A stretch of DNA of 64,000 bases from Neopestalotiopsis rosae. Its lineage: Eukaryota; Ascomycota; Sordariomycetes; Amphisphaeriales; Sporocadaceae. Below the pieces are notes generated by a model. The model ran no database searches and was not told where the DNA came from. It saw only the letters and a list, made by a program, of their open reading frames with translations. The DNA lies in the NCBI GenBank assembly GCA_023078685.1, contig JALGAS010000006.1, positions 248,001 through 312,000 of the forward strand, given 5' to 3'. The translations under genes and the position numbers were made by a program. This document shows positions 20,454-31,756 of this stretch, piece by piece (position 1 is the first letter of the stretch; every line of letters begins with the position of its first letter).

Positions 20454-22796
20454 TCAATGCATATGGCTCGGGCACCTGCAGCATACTCTGATTGCCTGTG
20501 TGGTCGACTCAACCTTGTCGCCTCCGTGTACTTTGACCTCTTCTGTAGTCAAAACTGGGTTCATCAAAGCTTCACCACCACCCACCACGAGACCCAGCTC
20601 TGTCAAGCCCAGATCGGGCACCGCGACCAAACCCACAAAGCTGGCAATCAGGAATGGATTTTGCTCCATCGTGCAGCCTAAATCGGCCCTTACAATTCTG
20701 TCAAGCTCCAGACTTTTGTCTCGGACTTCTTCCCACGGCGCCGAGGACATGCATCCCGCAACGTCGAGCTTGAGAGATCCCAACACTTGAGCGCCCTTGT
20801 CGCTCACGGCCAACATCCCGCCGCCCAGCTCTTTCATCGCTCGGACGGCTGCTGCAATTGACTCGTCGTCCACGCCAATTACGACGAGGTTCTGGTTCTC
20901 GCAGTTGGTAGTGGTGGCAATCGCCCCTCGTTTCAAACCAAAACCGCGGACAAAGGCGATACCGCGATTCACAGTGCCATGATGGCGATCGACAATGACC
21001 ACTTTCAGTATGTCGTTTTCCGTATCACATAGGATACTGTGAGGTGGAGCGGGGTTTATAGGGAGCTCGGCATGAAAAGCCCGCTTGAAGTAGCCGTCGT
21101 ACATTTCCACACATTGCACCCATGCTTTCTGAGGTTTCTCGCCAGACGCGGACGATGGCGCGAACAGATGGAAGGATGATGGGTACAGGTGGTGATCGTT
21201 TATGTAAATTGTGTTGAGTGTAAAGTCGGGTATTTCGTCACAGTTAGTAAACAGAGCGTGGTTGTTCCTGGCAACAATCGAGCCATTGCCAATAACGATT
21301 TCAGGACTGTTTGGCGCAATCAGTACAGGCAATATGCAGTATCAATACAACAACTTACGTCGCACTTTCCAGCTTATCCAAGATGAGGAGATCGGCCAAC
21401 TTTCCAGGTGTAACGCTGCCAATCAGGTGATCAAGTCGGTAATACGAGGCTGCATTGATCGTCGCCATCTTGTAAGCTTCCATGACGGGGACACCCAGCT
21501 CAATCGCTCGACGAACATGAAAGTCAATATGGCCGGTGCTGTCAAAGTCTTCGCAGTATTTGTCGTCGGCGCAGAAGCTTATGTACTTGAGACCGTCCTT
21601 GTAGAGCTCGAAATTGCTGAAGACAGACTCGATATTCGAGTTCATGCTTCCAGACATTACTGTGAGCATTATACCGAGACGAAGACGCTCTAGCACATCT
21701 TCGGGCTTGTGGGCATTATGGTCATCGCCAATTCCACCCTATATGCTCGGTATAAGATATTAGCAAAGCTCTGCTCATGCATTTACCAAACTGAACCAGC
21801 AAGAGTCTTTCTCAGCGACTCTAGTCTTGCTTCTTATTTTTATTTTTATATATAACTGCTCACGAGGAAGCGTACTAAGATTATGTTTGAAAATTCTACC
21901 TGAGCCATGCACGCAGACTTCGAACATCTTGTAGTGCCGGATCTCACTTATAGCAGGGGCAAGATACTCACAGCACAGTACGCCCAAAGTGGCTCGTTCA
22001 CCAGGAGAGCCGAGTGGCCAGTGATCCTCTTGCCGGCGCGGAGCGCAGCTGCCTGCTTTTCGGCCGACGCCATATCGAGTGAAAACGGATTCGATTCGCC
22101 GAGCGTCGCGGCTTCGCACCGCGATACACGATGGCATATCTCCTCCGTAGCGAGCGAGGTACCGCCAAGTTCAATCTCGGGATCGCTCATGGGGACCTTG
22201 TGTGATACCTGACGGAATATCCGCAGCGGCGTGGTTGTGGTTCCTGATCATTATGGTCTCAGCTCCCTGCCCTGAACGATGATGTCCCTGGTCTCTTACC
22301 CATAAAGTCCATCCCTTTACCGCCGAGAACCTAGTGATTTTTTTTAGATGATTATTACACGCACCTATGTACTGTTTTCTGGACGTACATTTGCAATGCA
22401 GTTGGCGTCAGCCAGGACGGTCGTGGTCCCCCGTGGAACACTCAATCTCGCCAATTCGCCAGGAATCAACTTTGTGTACTCGATATGAATATGCGTATCG
22501 ATGAAACCCGGGCTAATAAATTTGCCCTCGGCGTCGATTTCCTCAGTGCTGGCGTCATCAGGATATCGGCATCTTGGAAAGTAATCCCATGGTGTGACAG
22601 CGGCAATGTGACGTCCCTTGATGATCACGTCTCTTTCGAGAAGCTCGCCTGTGTGAACCGAGATGATTGTGCCGTGCCGGATTATACAAGACGGCGGCGC
22701 AGTACCTCTAGCGACATGCCGAAGCTGAAATAGTTCTTCAGCAGTGATGGCCAAGTGTGCCCCCGTCGCGTTAGATTCCGCCAATGCTGTCGACAT
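20454..22796 (-). CDS. Adenine deaminase (Ade-type amidohydrolase)
   Basis: Converts adenine to hypoxanthine and ammonia. Minus-strand exons: 22796-22389, 22330-22300, 22243-21972, 21738-21359, 21306-20454 (introns 58, 56, 233, 52 nt), giving 647 aa, slightly longer than bacterial Ade. Motifs in order: PGFIDTHIHIEYTKL (metal ligands), GTTTVLADANCIANVLGGKGMDF, TPLRIFRQ, GHSALLVNEPLWAYCAGGIGDDHN, FCADDK, and GSVTPGKLADLLIL. The Ade-specific C-terminal domain carries GFVRGFGLKRGA-like (FVRGFGLKRGAIATT) and ELGGGMLAVSD. The start at 22796 (aaaATGtcg) is preferred; an in-frame ATG at 22871 adds 25 residues. It is divergent from an NCS1 nucleobase permease, which suggests joint uptake and deamination of purines for nitrogen. 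This is the bacterial Ade class, distinct from the Aah1-type enzyme. Confidence 0.9.
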
Positions 22797-23614
22797 TTTG
22801 CTTGAACTTCGGCTATAATACTTGCATATACTACTCTGTAGCAAATGCACAATGTCGAGTATATTGGGCATCTCACTGGAGGGTTGTCGCTTCACATCCC
22901 TACAAACATGGGTGGAATGGCGCTATCCGCGCTATGCAATGCCGCCGGCACAAAGGAAGCATAGATCCCGTGGGCATCGGAAGCACCTACCGGCGACACC
23001 ACCTAGCGAGCGCCACCCTGTGTTGCCCAAACATACAGACGAGACGCCTATCAAAGAAGGACTTGGCGAATGATAAGTGCATCGGCCAGCTCCGCTTACA
23101 TCTGCACTGCTACACGACATGCTCGCGAACGACAAACAGTCTCTGGGTTCTCCGGTTACCTCCGGCAAGGGGATCGCGCATGGCATGATACCGACCAAGC
23201 CGTTGTTCATCCTTATCGGGCGACTATTGCTGTTTAGTCTGGAGCTGGAACATGATCCAGGGGCTATGAAGGGTCTTTCGAGGCTGTAGAGGCTGGAATG
23301 CTCGACAATTACCAGGCTCATCATTGGATACCGATTGCGAGGATGAAAGTTATCATTCCCAATCAAAGGTCGAGTGGGGAGCTCTTATCAATACTACCCT
23401 TGCCACCCTCGCCAATGTCAGCGAGGTCAGCACGGTCAAAGCAGAGAAAAGAAGCAATGCTGCAGGGATACAATTCGATGCATGCAGGTCAAAATAAGTA
23501 TTAAATCAGTCCGTGGATCCATTGTTTTGTGTTTTCTTTACGTACTTGACGGCTCTGCTTCTTGGTACCCATACTACTAGTTGACAGAAGAGCCTCCGCT
23601 TCAAGTTTTCCGGC
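22797..23614. promoter_or_regulatory. Shared divergent promoter with a cluster of HGATAR (GATA-factor) sites
   Basis: Upstream region shared by adenine deaminase (minus) and the NCS1 permease (plus). HGATAR words on either strand occur at 23048-23053 (CTATCA), 23071-23076 (TGATAA), 23213-23218 (TTATCG), 23350-23355 (TTATCA) and 23385-23390 (TTATCA): five within about 345 nt. Paired HGATAR sites are the known binding pattern of AreA/Nit2 nitrogen regulators. A near-match to the purine-regulator UaY site (TCGG-N6-CCG) lies at about 23082. Regulation by nitrogen status is inference. Confidence 0.5.
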
Positions 23615-25373
23615 ATGGAGAAAGACGCCTACTCTACTAGCGACGCTCACCCCGTCGCCGTCGCGGGCTCGGTGGAGAAGCCGCGCCCGACCGGACTATG
23701 GTCCAGAATCAAGAGCCACGCGACGCTCGAGGTGGAGGAGAGTAGCTATGCTCCGCCGGGAACGTCATGGAGCAACAAGGACCTTGATCCCGTGCCGCCT
23801 GAGATGCAGACATGGCATACGGTAATCTCCAGCCCTCAGCACCGTGAACGAGTAAAAGCGGGGACTAACTCGGATGGCAGTATAATTTTGTCACTTATTG
23901 GATTTCCGATGCCTTTGCCATTTCAAACTGGAGAATCGGCGCGTCACTTGTCGCGATCGGTCTCTCATGGAAACTGGCCCTCGTGGCCGTGGTCATTGGC
24001 AATTTTGTAACTGCATTGGTGGTCACATACAATGGTGTTATTGGTGAGTAGAATTGACAAGCTGATCCGGCCTGCAAAACTATCTTCTAACCACAAAACG
24101 AATAGGCGCTCGGCTACACATTCCCTTTACCGTTCAGGCGCGATCTGCTTTTGGATTTTACTTTTCATACGTGATGATTGTCTTTCGAGTCATTGTCAGT
24201 ATTTTCTGGTACGGCATCGGAACATATACTGGCGCAGAATGCATCAGATCTATCATATACGCCTGGGCACCAAATTTCAGGAATGTGCCAAATCACCTGC
24301 CCGAGTCGGCAAACATTGATACCGGCTTCATGATTTGCTACTTCATCTACTGGATTCTGGTCCTGCCGTTCCACTGGATTCCCGCTCACCAATTGCATTG
24401 GTTCTTTACCTTTAAAGCCGTCGTAACGCCGATTGCCGGCTTTGCCATTCTCGGATGGGTTATTCACAACACGGGAGGTGGCGACCAGGTCTTCACCTAT
24501 GGCAACTCGTACTCGGGGTCGTCGTTGGGCTGGGCATTCATGTCTGGCGTCAACGCCATGATTGGCAACTTTGCGACCCTGGGTGTAAACATGAACGACT
24601 TTGCCCGGTATTCAAAGAAGCCACACAGCCCATACATTCAATTGTTCATCATACCGGTGGCCTTTATCGTCATGATGCTGTTTGGTATCATTGGCGCCAA
24701 TGGCTCTCGGATCATTTATGGCGAGGTACTCTGGGATCCCATGCTGATTATCGATAACTGGACATCGCCTGGAGGACGTGCCGCCGCCTTCTTTATTGCC
24801 TTGGGCTTCTTGATCGCCAGTATTGGCATCAACATTAGCGCCAACTCCATCTCGGTCGCCGTTGATCTGAGTACTCTTTTCCCCAGGTATCTCAACATCC
24901 GCAGGGCACAATACGTCTGCGCAGTCCTCGGAGCATGGGCAATGTGCCCCTGGGAAATTCTTGCATCCGCAGAGTCTCTCCTGACCTTTATGGACGGCTA
25001 CTCCATCTGGCTGGCGCCCATGGCCGGCATCCTCATCTCGGACTACTGGATCGTCAACAAGCAGCGCGCCAACGTGGTCGAAATGTACCAGCCGCACGGC
25101 ATGTATGCGTACGAGAAGTGGGGTACCAACTGGCGATCTGTCGTGGCCTTTGTCGTGGGCTTTGCGCCGCTGCTGCCGGGTTTTGCAAAGGCGGTGACGT
25201 CGACCTTGGACGTGTCGGCGGGCGCGTCGAATCTGTACGCCCTTGGCTACTTTTACGCGTTCCTTAGCAGCTCGGCTCTGTACATTGCATTGAGCAAGAT
25301 TTGGCCGCCCATGAGCCAGTATACGGGCAGGACGATTGCGGAGCACCTGGCAGAAGACCAATCGACTGTATGA
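23615..25373 (+). CDS. NCS1-family nucleobase/allantoin permease (Fur-like)
   Basis: Plasma-membrane symporter for nucleobases or related compounds, 545 aa. Exons: 23615-23821, 23881-24043, 24106-25373; introns 23822-23880 and 24044-24105 have normal signals (CTAAC branch in the first). After a cytosolic N-terminus with PVPPEMQTWHT come the NCS1 blocks YWISDAFAISNWRIGASL (TM1), GARLHIPFTVQARSAFG (substrate loop), GVNMNDFARYSKKP, and ISDYWIVNKQRANV. About 12 hydrophobic segments are readable. The Fur-type features suggest uracil, allantoin or purine transport; specificity cannot be fixed. It is divergent from adenine deaminase with an 818-nt GATA-rich spacer, so an adenine-uptake role is attractive though unproven. 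Confidence 0.93.
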
Positions 25374-26035
25374 TCTAGGACGTTATTGCTGGACTACTTT
25401 GCATGCGGGAGACCATTGTATGTCCGTGTTGGAGAGAGATATCAAATGTATAGCCCTGCATTAGATCAATGTACTTAACTAGACAGAAGGTGTTCGATGT
25501 TTGTGTGACTGGGTCTGATTACGAACTGACAATCTTGAAGCTGGCGGTTCAATCCGCAGCTAGATCACCCCACCTCCACCCCAAACGCCAGCCCCCAACC
25601 CGAACTCAGGCCACATTAGCGCATCCGTAATCATGCTCTTGCTGTCACTTTGCGCCCTTCCCATTGGCGTAGAATCTTTAAATCCTACTGCTATTGGCCA
25701 GTCTGGATCAAGATACGAACTTTTTCACTTGAATTTGGCTACGGGTAGTGACCATATTTCTTAGGGCCCAAAGGAAAGACCAGGAGCTATGACGATATAT
25801 GATTAGTAAAATGGCACCTTATACAACTTGCCTTGTGGCCGGCAGAGTGCTTTCTTACTATGAACAGTGTAATGGAGCCTGGTGATGTATATAGTCACCA
25901 CATATACTCAAAATGACTGACTGGAACCGAAGATTCCAAACAACTGAATTTAGAATATCGGCTGGCTATCATCTTTTCAGAATCTCGATCCGTATTTTAA
26001 TCCATCAGGAGATTGATTCACTCAGCATAACGACA
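25374..26035. other. Intergenic, permease to hydrolase
   Basis: About 0.66 kb. The hydrolase reading frame is open back to an ATG at 25913, but that extension is not hydrolase-like. No RNA gene seen. Confidence 0.5.
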
Positions 26036-27066
26036 ATGGGTGGCCCTAGTGCCCAGTTACGCCCCTACAACTCGGTCCTTCCATACAAGCGTGTCGAGTT
26101 CAGCACCTATGACTCTACAATTTTGAGAGGCAACTTGTATCATGCCACCAACGTATCGGAGCAAGCACCTATTGTCATCTTTACACACGGAATCGGTCTA
26201 GTGAAGGAACAGTATCTTGAGAATTGGTTCTGCCATTTTCTACAGGCGGGTTATCACGTTCTTACCTACGACAACCGTTGCTTTGGAGATTCGGACGGCT
26301 TGCCGCGAGACCATTTCAACTGGAAACTCCAGGCTGAGGACTTCATCGACGCGGTGACATATGCGCGAGGTCTTCCCGAAGTCAACCAGGACAAGGTTTT
26401 TGGATGGGGAGTGGCTCACTCGGGAGGGTCGATTGCCATGTAAGCAATTCCCTTATACATCTCCATCTCTGCTGTTACCTTCAGCTGACCCGATTCCTTT
26501 TCAATTGTAGTGCAGCAGCTCTAGACGAGCGAATTGCTGGCATAATCATGTTCCTCCCATGCATCGACGGTGCCTGGGATAAGAGCCGCTGGGGAGAAGA
26601 AATCTGGAACGCCGCAAAACGCCACCGCTACCAAGGCAAGCTGAGCGACGGGGAGTCGGTGCCCTTTTGGCCATTGACCAACGACCAAGCGGCCGGCGTT
26701 GGCGACGACCGCTCAGTGCTCTCGGGCGACTACGTGCGCGACTGGTCCGCCGTTGCACAGACTATGGGGAAGCAGGGCGGTAACAAAGCCTTTACTGGCC
26801 GGCTGACCTTGGCCAGCTTCTGGGAGGACTTTACTACGCGGCCCACGGACTGGTTTGCTGCTATTCGGGCGCCCGTGTTGTGGGTTATGGCAACGAACGA
26901 TGTCGTTTGTGGGCCGTTGGAGTTCACTCGCGAATGGTATGACAAGCTACAATGTCCCAAGGAGATTTGCATTCTTGATGGGGAGCATTTGGCCCAGTAT
27001 TTCGATCCTGGGTTTCCCAAGAGCGTTGAAGCTATGTTGTCGTTTCTTAGAAATCATGCAGCATGA
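26036..27066 (+). CDS. Alpha/beta hydrolase (S15/DLH-like)
   Basis: 319 aa, with exons 26036-26439 and 26511-27066; the phase-2 intron 26440-26510 (GTAAGC..TGTAG, branch GCTGAC) splits the residue after the nucleophile motif. Core features: RGNLYHA strand, PIVIFTHGIGLVKEQYLENW (oxyanion region), YDNRCFGDSDG, then the nucleophile elbow GWGVAHSGGS with Ser in AHSGG. Later come the acid-containing strand APVLWVMATNDVVCGP and a C-terminal His in DGEHLAQYF. This architecture is common in fungal hydrolases near biosynthetic genes; the substrate is unknown. A decayed relative lies at 31757-32679. The start at 26036 (acaATGg) sits close to the conserved core; 25913 is an unlikely upstream alternative. 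Confidence 0.88.
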
Positions 27067-27872
27067 AGATTGGTGGTGCTGATCACGTATGTATGTGCTG
27101 CCATTCGCACATATGAACCGACCGCGCTTTCAACTGCTTCTTTGATAACTGACTAGGACTCACGCACTGGGAAGTCCCTTCTTGCACGACTGGACGGCAC
27201 ACTTTGAAATGACAAACAAGCAAGTCCTCGGCATGATTATGATCTTCGAGCTCAGTAACGCTTACGAATGATGTTAAAATTACATAGGTATCTGTAAGTA
27301 TCGGCAGCTGCATTATAATGGTATCGATGGCAATCAGGGAAGCTTTGTCGAGATCAATTGTACATAAACTGCACGCTATATTCTGACTGGTAGAATTGTG
27401 GTATTCAACTCAATCCATTCGAGTGGTCGGCTCGATTGAATGTTATGTCAATGCTAAGCAAAAACCAAACCAGTCCGCTGTGCAAAGTTTGTTGTAAACA
27501 CGAAGAAATAAATTATCTTGATGAAAGTTGTCAACGATACTGCGAGAAGTTTTCCGGGCAACATGTTGTCCAAATTGTAGTTCGGGAATTCCCGAAGGAA
27601 AGTATCGGACCAGAGCTTCACAAATACGACCTCAAATCCTTCATGATATTTGTGTTTCTCATCCTGCTTCTCAGAAAGCTTCAATCTTAAGTGGACTAGC
27701 TTAACCTTAGTAAATAACAGGCATGTGAGGCCGATACATTTCGAGCACCTTCGCTTGAGAGGGTGGACTACACCTGTGTTTGTCTTCAACAGCATCATCA
27801 GGCTGTTCTTCCATCGCATGGTCGCCCTTCAAACAAAAGTCGAAAAACAACACAAGCAGTGATAACCCCATA
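27067..27872. other. Intergenic, 0.8 kb
   Basis: AT-rich. Small ORFs on both strands (27436-27690, 27454-27819) are low-complexity and unsupported. Promoter of the next gene presumably lies here. Confidence 0.45.
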
Positions 27873-29011
27873 ATGGATCGATCACTTGACCAGAGCTTTG
27901 CATTCATGTTTGCGGCAGTCCAGAAATACTTGACTAGTCACCAGGCTCGATGCATCATTGATCAGTTCACTTCAGACTCGTGGATTCCTAATCGACAAGT
28001 ACTGTGGGAAAGTGTCAACCATGGCGAAGTTGAAAGTTGGGCCAAAGTGAACGGCATGCAAACTCTCTCAATTGCACTCGGTCCATTGATAGAAGATGGG
28101 AACCCTCGCAATTTGAGGGATGGCATGAACGCCTCGCGTACACAAAAGTTCATGAGAGGCGCGGGTGCGCTGTTCACCTGGTACATATCGTTGGGAGACG
28201 AGGTCATCATTATTTCTCGGCCGCCCCCAAACAGATTCCATCCAGGCCACAACACAAATTTCCAACAGAACGAGCTACCGATACTGCGCACAGCCATTGA
28301 GAACTGCTCTCTTAGGGTTTACATGGTCCACCCAGAGATTGAAAAGGCAAAGAAGTGGTTGTATGAGGTTTGGCCTAGTAATCTAACCCGAAAATGGAAC
28401 AAAAAGTACTCCAAGGAACCTTATACCCTTGGGCCATGGAGAACTGTCTCGAAAAAACCTATCGGTCTTGAGCCGCTCAAAGAATCTGCCATTACTGAAG
28501 CGGATAATATACGTATATGGGTCAGCATACGACAGGTGAGTTCTAGTGGCGTAGAACCACGTCACTTCTTGTGGACAGGCTCAGCCACGCGCAATCAAAG
28601 TGATACTAACAAATGAAGATGGCTCACATCATTCAACATCGCATTGAAATTACATCACCACAGATAAGGGGAGATACGACATGCAAAAATGCAATGGAGT
28701 TGCCGGCGTCACCTGTCAAAGTGTTGGTCATTCGCTTCGCAGACACAGATGTTCAAACGCTTGCTAGTACATTGGGTAGTACTTTGGAACGTGGAATCGG
28801 AAAGAACGATGGACCTCGCCCTCCGGGGATACCAAAGGCGTTTGATATAAGATGGCATGATTTTGGAAGTCATCCAAACAACAACACCCCTAACAGCAAA
28901 GCAAAATCGAAGAGGTCAAAGAATGTGAAGGGCCGGAAAAATGCACCACAACGAAAATGCGCACCAGACAACACACCAGATACCACACCAAGCTCAAAGG
29001 AGGCCGAATAG
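27873..29011 (+). CDS. Hypothetical protein with basic low-complexity C-terminus
   Basis: Not recognised. The model has exons 27873-28535 and 28619-29011, with a phase-0 intron (GTGAGT..GAAG, branch CTAAC just upstream), giving 351 aa. The N-terminal ~220 residues look globular, with aromatic- and Trp-containing blocks such as SWIPNRQVLWESV, GAGALFTWYISLGDEVIIISRPPP and KKWLYEVWPSNL. Exon 2 continues with a VKVLVIRFADTD strand and ends in a Lys/Asn/Pro-rich tail containing NLS-like KSKRSKNVKGRKN. A second frame stays open beyond the stop to 29196 and ends with a plausible KRFLVVGQEDVVIYEIV, so the true 3' end may use another intron; the only frame-compatible candidate (28925-28992) has a weak donor. 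The tail is therefore uncertain. Confidence 0.55.
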
Positions 29012-29316
29012 TCACAGCACATCAAAAAGCCGAAACAACTACCAAAAATCAAGAAAACACCACAACGAGGAAAAGACACGACATCGGAGGACCAGCGGCA
29101 AAGAGAGGAAGACATGTCAAAAGGTTTCTTGTTGTAGGGCAAGAAGACGTAGTAATATATGAGATCGTCAAACAGGAAAGGACTTTCGACGCTTGATATT
29201 CAAAAGTGACAAAACAATCATCTAAAGAGTGTAAATATTAGCGAAGAGCAAACGAGCGCTCGTTTGTGTGAAAATGAGAAATATTTTTCAGCGTTTCATG
29301 ACTCAATTCATGTCTT
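29012..29316. other. Intergenic, convergent 3' ends
   Basis: About 305 nt between the hypothetical gene and the flavoprotein stop. It may contain an unrecognised terminal exon of the former (frame open to 29196). Confidence 0.4.
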
Positions 29317-30867
29317 CTACAGCCCTGCCGCATCCAATAAATTCAAGTATACTTCGCTCATCGTGGGGAATGAAGGGATTGCGTGGAGCATCTGATCAAT
29401 ACGCAGCCCGCCAACAATTGCCATTGTTGAAGCGTGTAGTAGATCTGCCACTTCGGTACCAACGAATGTCGCTCCAAACAAAACCCCTGTATCTGCTTCC
29501 AGAACCCACTGCGCCCAGCCAGCTTCGTATCCCTCTGCGTGTAGACTCGCTCCCAGAGTCTGCACCGGCGCTGTAACCGTCCGAACAGCCTTCCCAGACT
29601 TTTTGGCTACTGTTCGTGTCAGACCAACCGATGCCACCTGCGGGTCCGTGAAGATGACTTGAGGAACGGCAATCTTGTCAGCCGAGGCGCTATACTGGTC
29701 AAGATGAGAGGCAGTGGCGGGGAATTTGCCTTGGGCACAGGCGACAATAGCATTGGCTGCGACACGCCCGTGGTACTTTGACGTGTGCGTGAGAAAGGCG
29801 CGACCATTGACATCGCCCGCGGCATATAGCCACGGCACGCTGGCGTTGGACGGAATGTCCTTGACCAAGAGCGATTCATCCACAGCAATGGGAGCGCCTG
29901 CTTCAAGCGCTCTCGCATCGAGCCCCAACGAGTCAAGACCGAGGCTCTGAGTGATGGCGCGGCGTCCGGTGGCAACCAGGACTTCTGCGACAGACACTTG
30001 CTCTTCACCGTTGTCCGACGAAAATGTGATGGTGATGGGACCACCTGGAGTTTTCCGCTCTGCCTTTGTGGTTGTTGTTGAAGTCATGACCCGAGCCCCG
30101 CGAGACACAAGCTTCTCCCTCACAATCTTGCCGGCCTCGGGATCAATGCTTGGAAGCAATTCGGGACTCCGGCTAGCCAGTATCACTTTGGATCCCAGGC
30201 TGGTATATGTTGTAGCCATTTCGGCACCCACGACACCGCCACCGATAATGAAGAGTGACTCTGGGGCAAAGCTTGAACTGGCTGCTTCTCTCGGAGTCCA
30301 TGGCTTAGCCTCAGCAAGGCCGGGAATGTTGGGGACGATTGGTTCAGATCCGGTACAGATTGCCACAGCCTGTCGTGCTTCCAACTCGACCTCCTCCTTT
30401 TTCTGCTGAGGTCCTGCACTCAGCGTGACGCTGACCTTTTTCACTCCAGTTATACGGCCCATTCCACGGACCAAATGCACGCCGGCCTTCTCAACCATGG
30501 GAACGAGCACCTTGGTATCATCCCAGCCAGCCGTGAAGGTGTCTCTACGCCGAAATACGGCTTCTGCGTCAACCCCAATGTTCGTGTCTGTGAGACGCTC
30601 GCGGGCACCCCCAACGTGTCGGCTATCATCGAGAGCTTCAGCGGGACGTAGCAGGGCCTTTGATGGAACGCACGCCCAATAGGGACAGTCGCCCCCGACA
30701 AGTTCCTTCTCGACAATGAGGGCTGATAATCCGGCAGCGACACAGCGGGCTGCGATGATGCGACCCGCCCATCCAGATCCAAGACATATGACATCGTACG
30801 TCTTGTTTTCGAGAGACGACGGAGGGTGAGTTGCAGGGTGAAGATTAATAGAATCAATGGATGGCAT
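29317..30867 (-). CDS. FAD/NAD-dependent pyridine nucleotide-disulfide oxidoreductase (mercuric-reductase/DLD-like)
   Basis: Intronless, 516 aa from the ATG at 30867; the frame is open further upstream but only from a non-ATG codon. Domains: FAD Rossmann motif CLGSGWAGRIIA, the redox-active disulfide GGDCPYWACVPSK (CxxxxC), the NAD-binding GGGVVGAEMATTY, the second FAD motif YAAGDVNG, and a C-terminal dimerisation domain with HAIPSFPTMSE, which carries the catalytic His-Glu dyad. This class reduces a disulfide or metal with NAD(P)H. It lacks the N-terminal mitochondrial presequence of true lipoamide dehydrogenase and the C-terminal Cys pair of MerA. The reaction is therefore uncertain; a cytosolic quinone, mercury or thiol reductase is plausible. 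Confidence 0.9.
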   Translation of the reverse strand: MPSIDSINLHPATHPPSSLENKTYDVICLGSGWAGRIIAARCVAAGLSALIVEKELVGGDCPYWACVPSKALLRPAEALDDSRHVGGARERLTDTNIGVDAEAVFRRRDTFTAGWDDTKVLVPMVEKAGVHLVRGMGRITGVKKVSVTLSAGPQQKKEEVELEARQAVAICTGSEPIVPNIPGLAEAKPWTPREAASSSFAPESLFIIGGGVVGAEMATTYTSLGSKVILASRSPELLPSIDPEAGKIVREKLVSRGARVMTSTTTTKAERKTPGGPITITFSSDNGEEQVSVAEVLVATGRRAITQSLGLDSLGLDARALEAGAPIAVDESLLVKDIPSNASVPWLYAAGDVNGRAFLTHTSKYHGRVAANAIVACAQGKFPATASHLDQYSASADKIAVPQVIFTDPQVASVGLTRTVAKKSGKAVRTVTAPVQTLGASLHAEGYEAGWAQWVLEADTGVLFGATFVGTEVADLLHASTMAIVGGLRIDQMLHAIPSFPTMSEVYLNLLDAAGL

Positions 30868-31756
30868 TTTTACTGTCGAATTTGGATTGGCAAGACTGTA
30901 ACAATATGATGGAAATGGACCGGTTGCGATTTTGGGAATAACTTTGACTTTTGGACACAATATGGTTTGCGGGAATCATGTCTTTATCTACATCTATATC
31001 TACTCCCTTCAATATTCGACTCATTCATTGAGCTTGACCTGGATATTGACGTCAATTGATCGTGTACCTTTCAGATCCCACCTGTTCGTAATCACCGACG
31101 GCAGCGTTGTTGCATGCGGGGTCCCAGACTCTATGGTATTCTCGAAATTGTCTGACATGTGCGCCAGATGGAATGAAACGCTGACAACCCAGAAAGGCAG
31201 AGATCTCCGTGGGATGAGTAAGTTGCAACGAAACTGATCAATCAAGTCAATTCTCAGGTCGACTGTCTCATTGTCAGTCACTCCGGCCACATGATGCACC
31301 ACCAATGGTATTTACAGGTATGGCAATGCGCCGTACAGTGATTACGAACGCGCTAAAAGTGGACGGAAGGACAGTGGATAGAGTGATTACGGATGGGCTA
31401 ATGCTGCCCCCCTCAGCCCTGTAGACTTGGTGTGGGGGGTCTAGACCGCACGCTGCCAGGGTCCTCGGCTGCAATATTAGTGTACCGCTGGTCTGTTGGC
31501 TTGGACCGTTCAGGGTCGCATTTATTGTTCGTAATCATGTCTTGGCCTCAAGTCTATAGTCCATCAGCCTATGCGATGCTAAAGCCAATATCAATGGCTA
31601 CTCAATCATTGAATAGACGATCATGGTCTGAGACGTCTAAATCGTATAAAATATTCTGTCGGTTCGTCCGTCATGAATGCCATGGGCCATAAAACAACCA
31701 TCAGAATACAGTTCGTAGCACCGCTGTCGACTCCCTGAAATTCAAAAAATCCAATC
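30868..31756. other. Intergenic, 0.9 kb
   Basis: Upstream region of the flavoprotein (minus) and of a pseudogene (plus). Nothing recognised; small ORFs are not family-like. Confidence 0.5.

Noticed and set aside
24612..25361. 249-aa minus ORF opposite the NCS1 permease
   Set aside because: Antisense of a transporter with clear motifs; low-complexity Arg/His content.
25546..25556. GGTTCAATCC resembling a tRNA B-box
   Set aside because: No matching A-box, acceptor stem or anticodon arm can be built around it.
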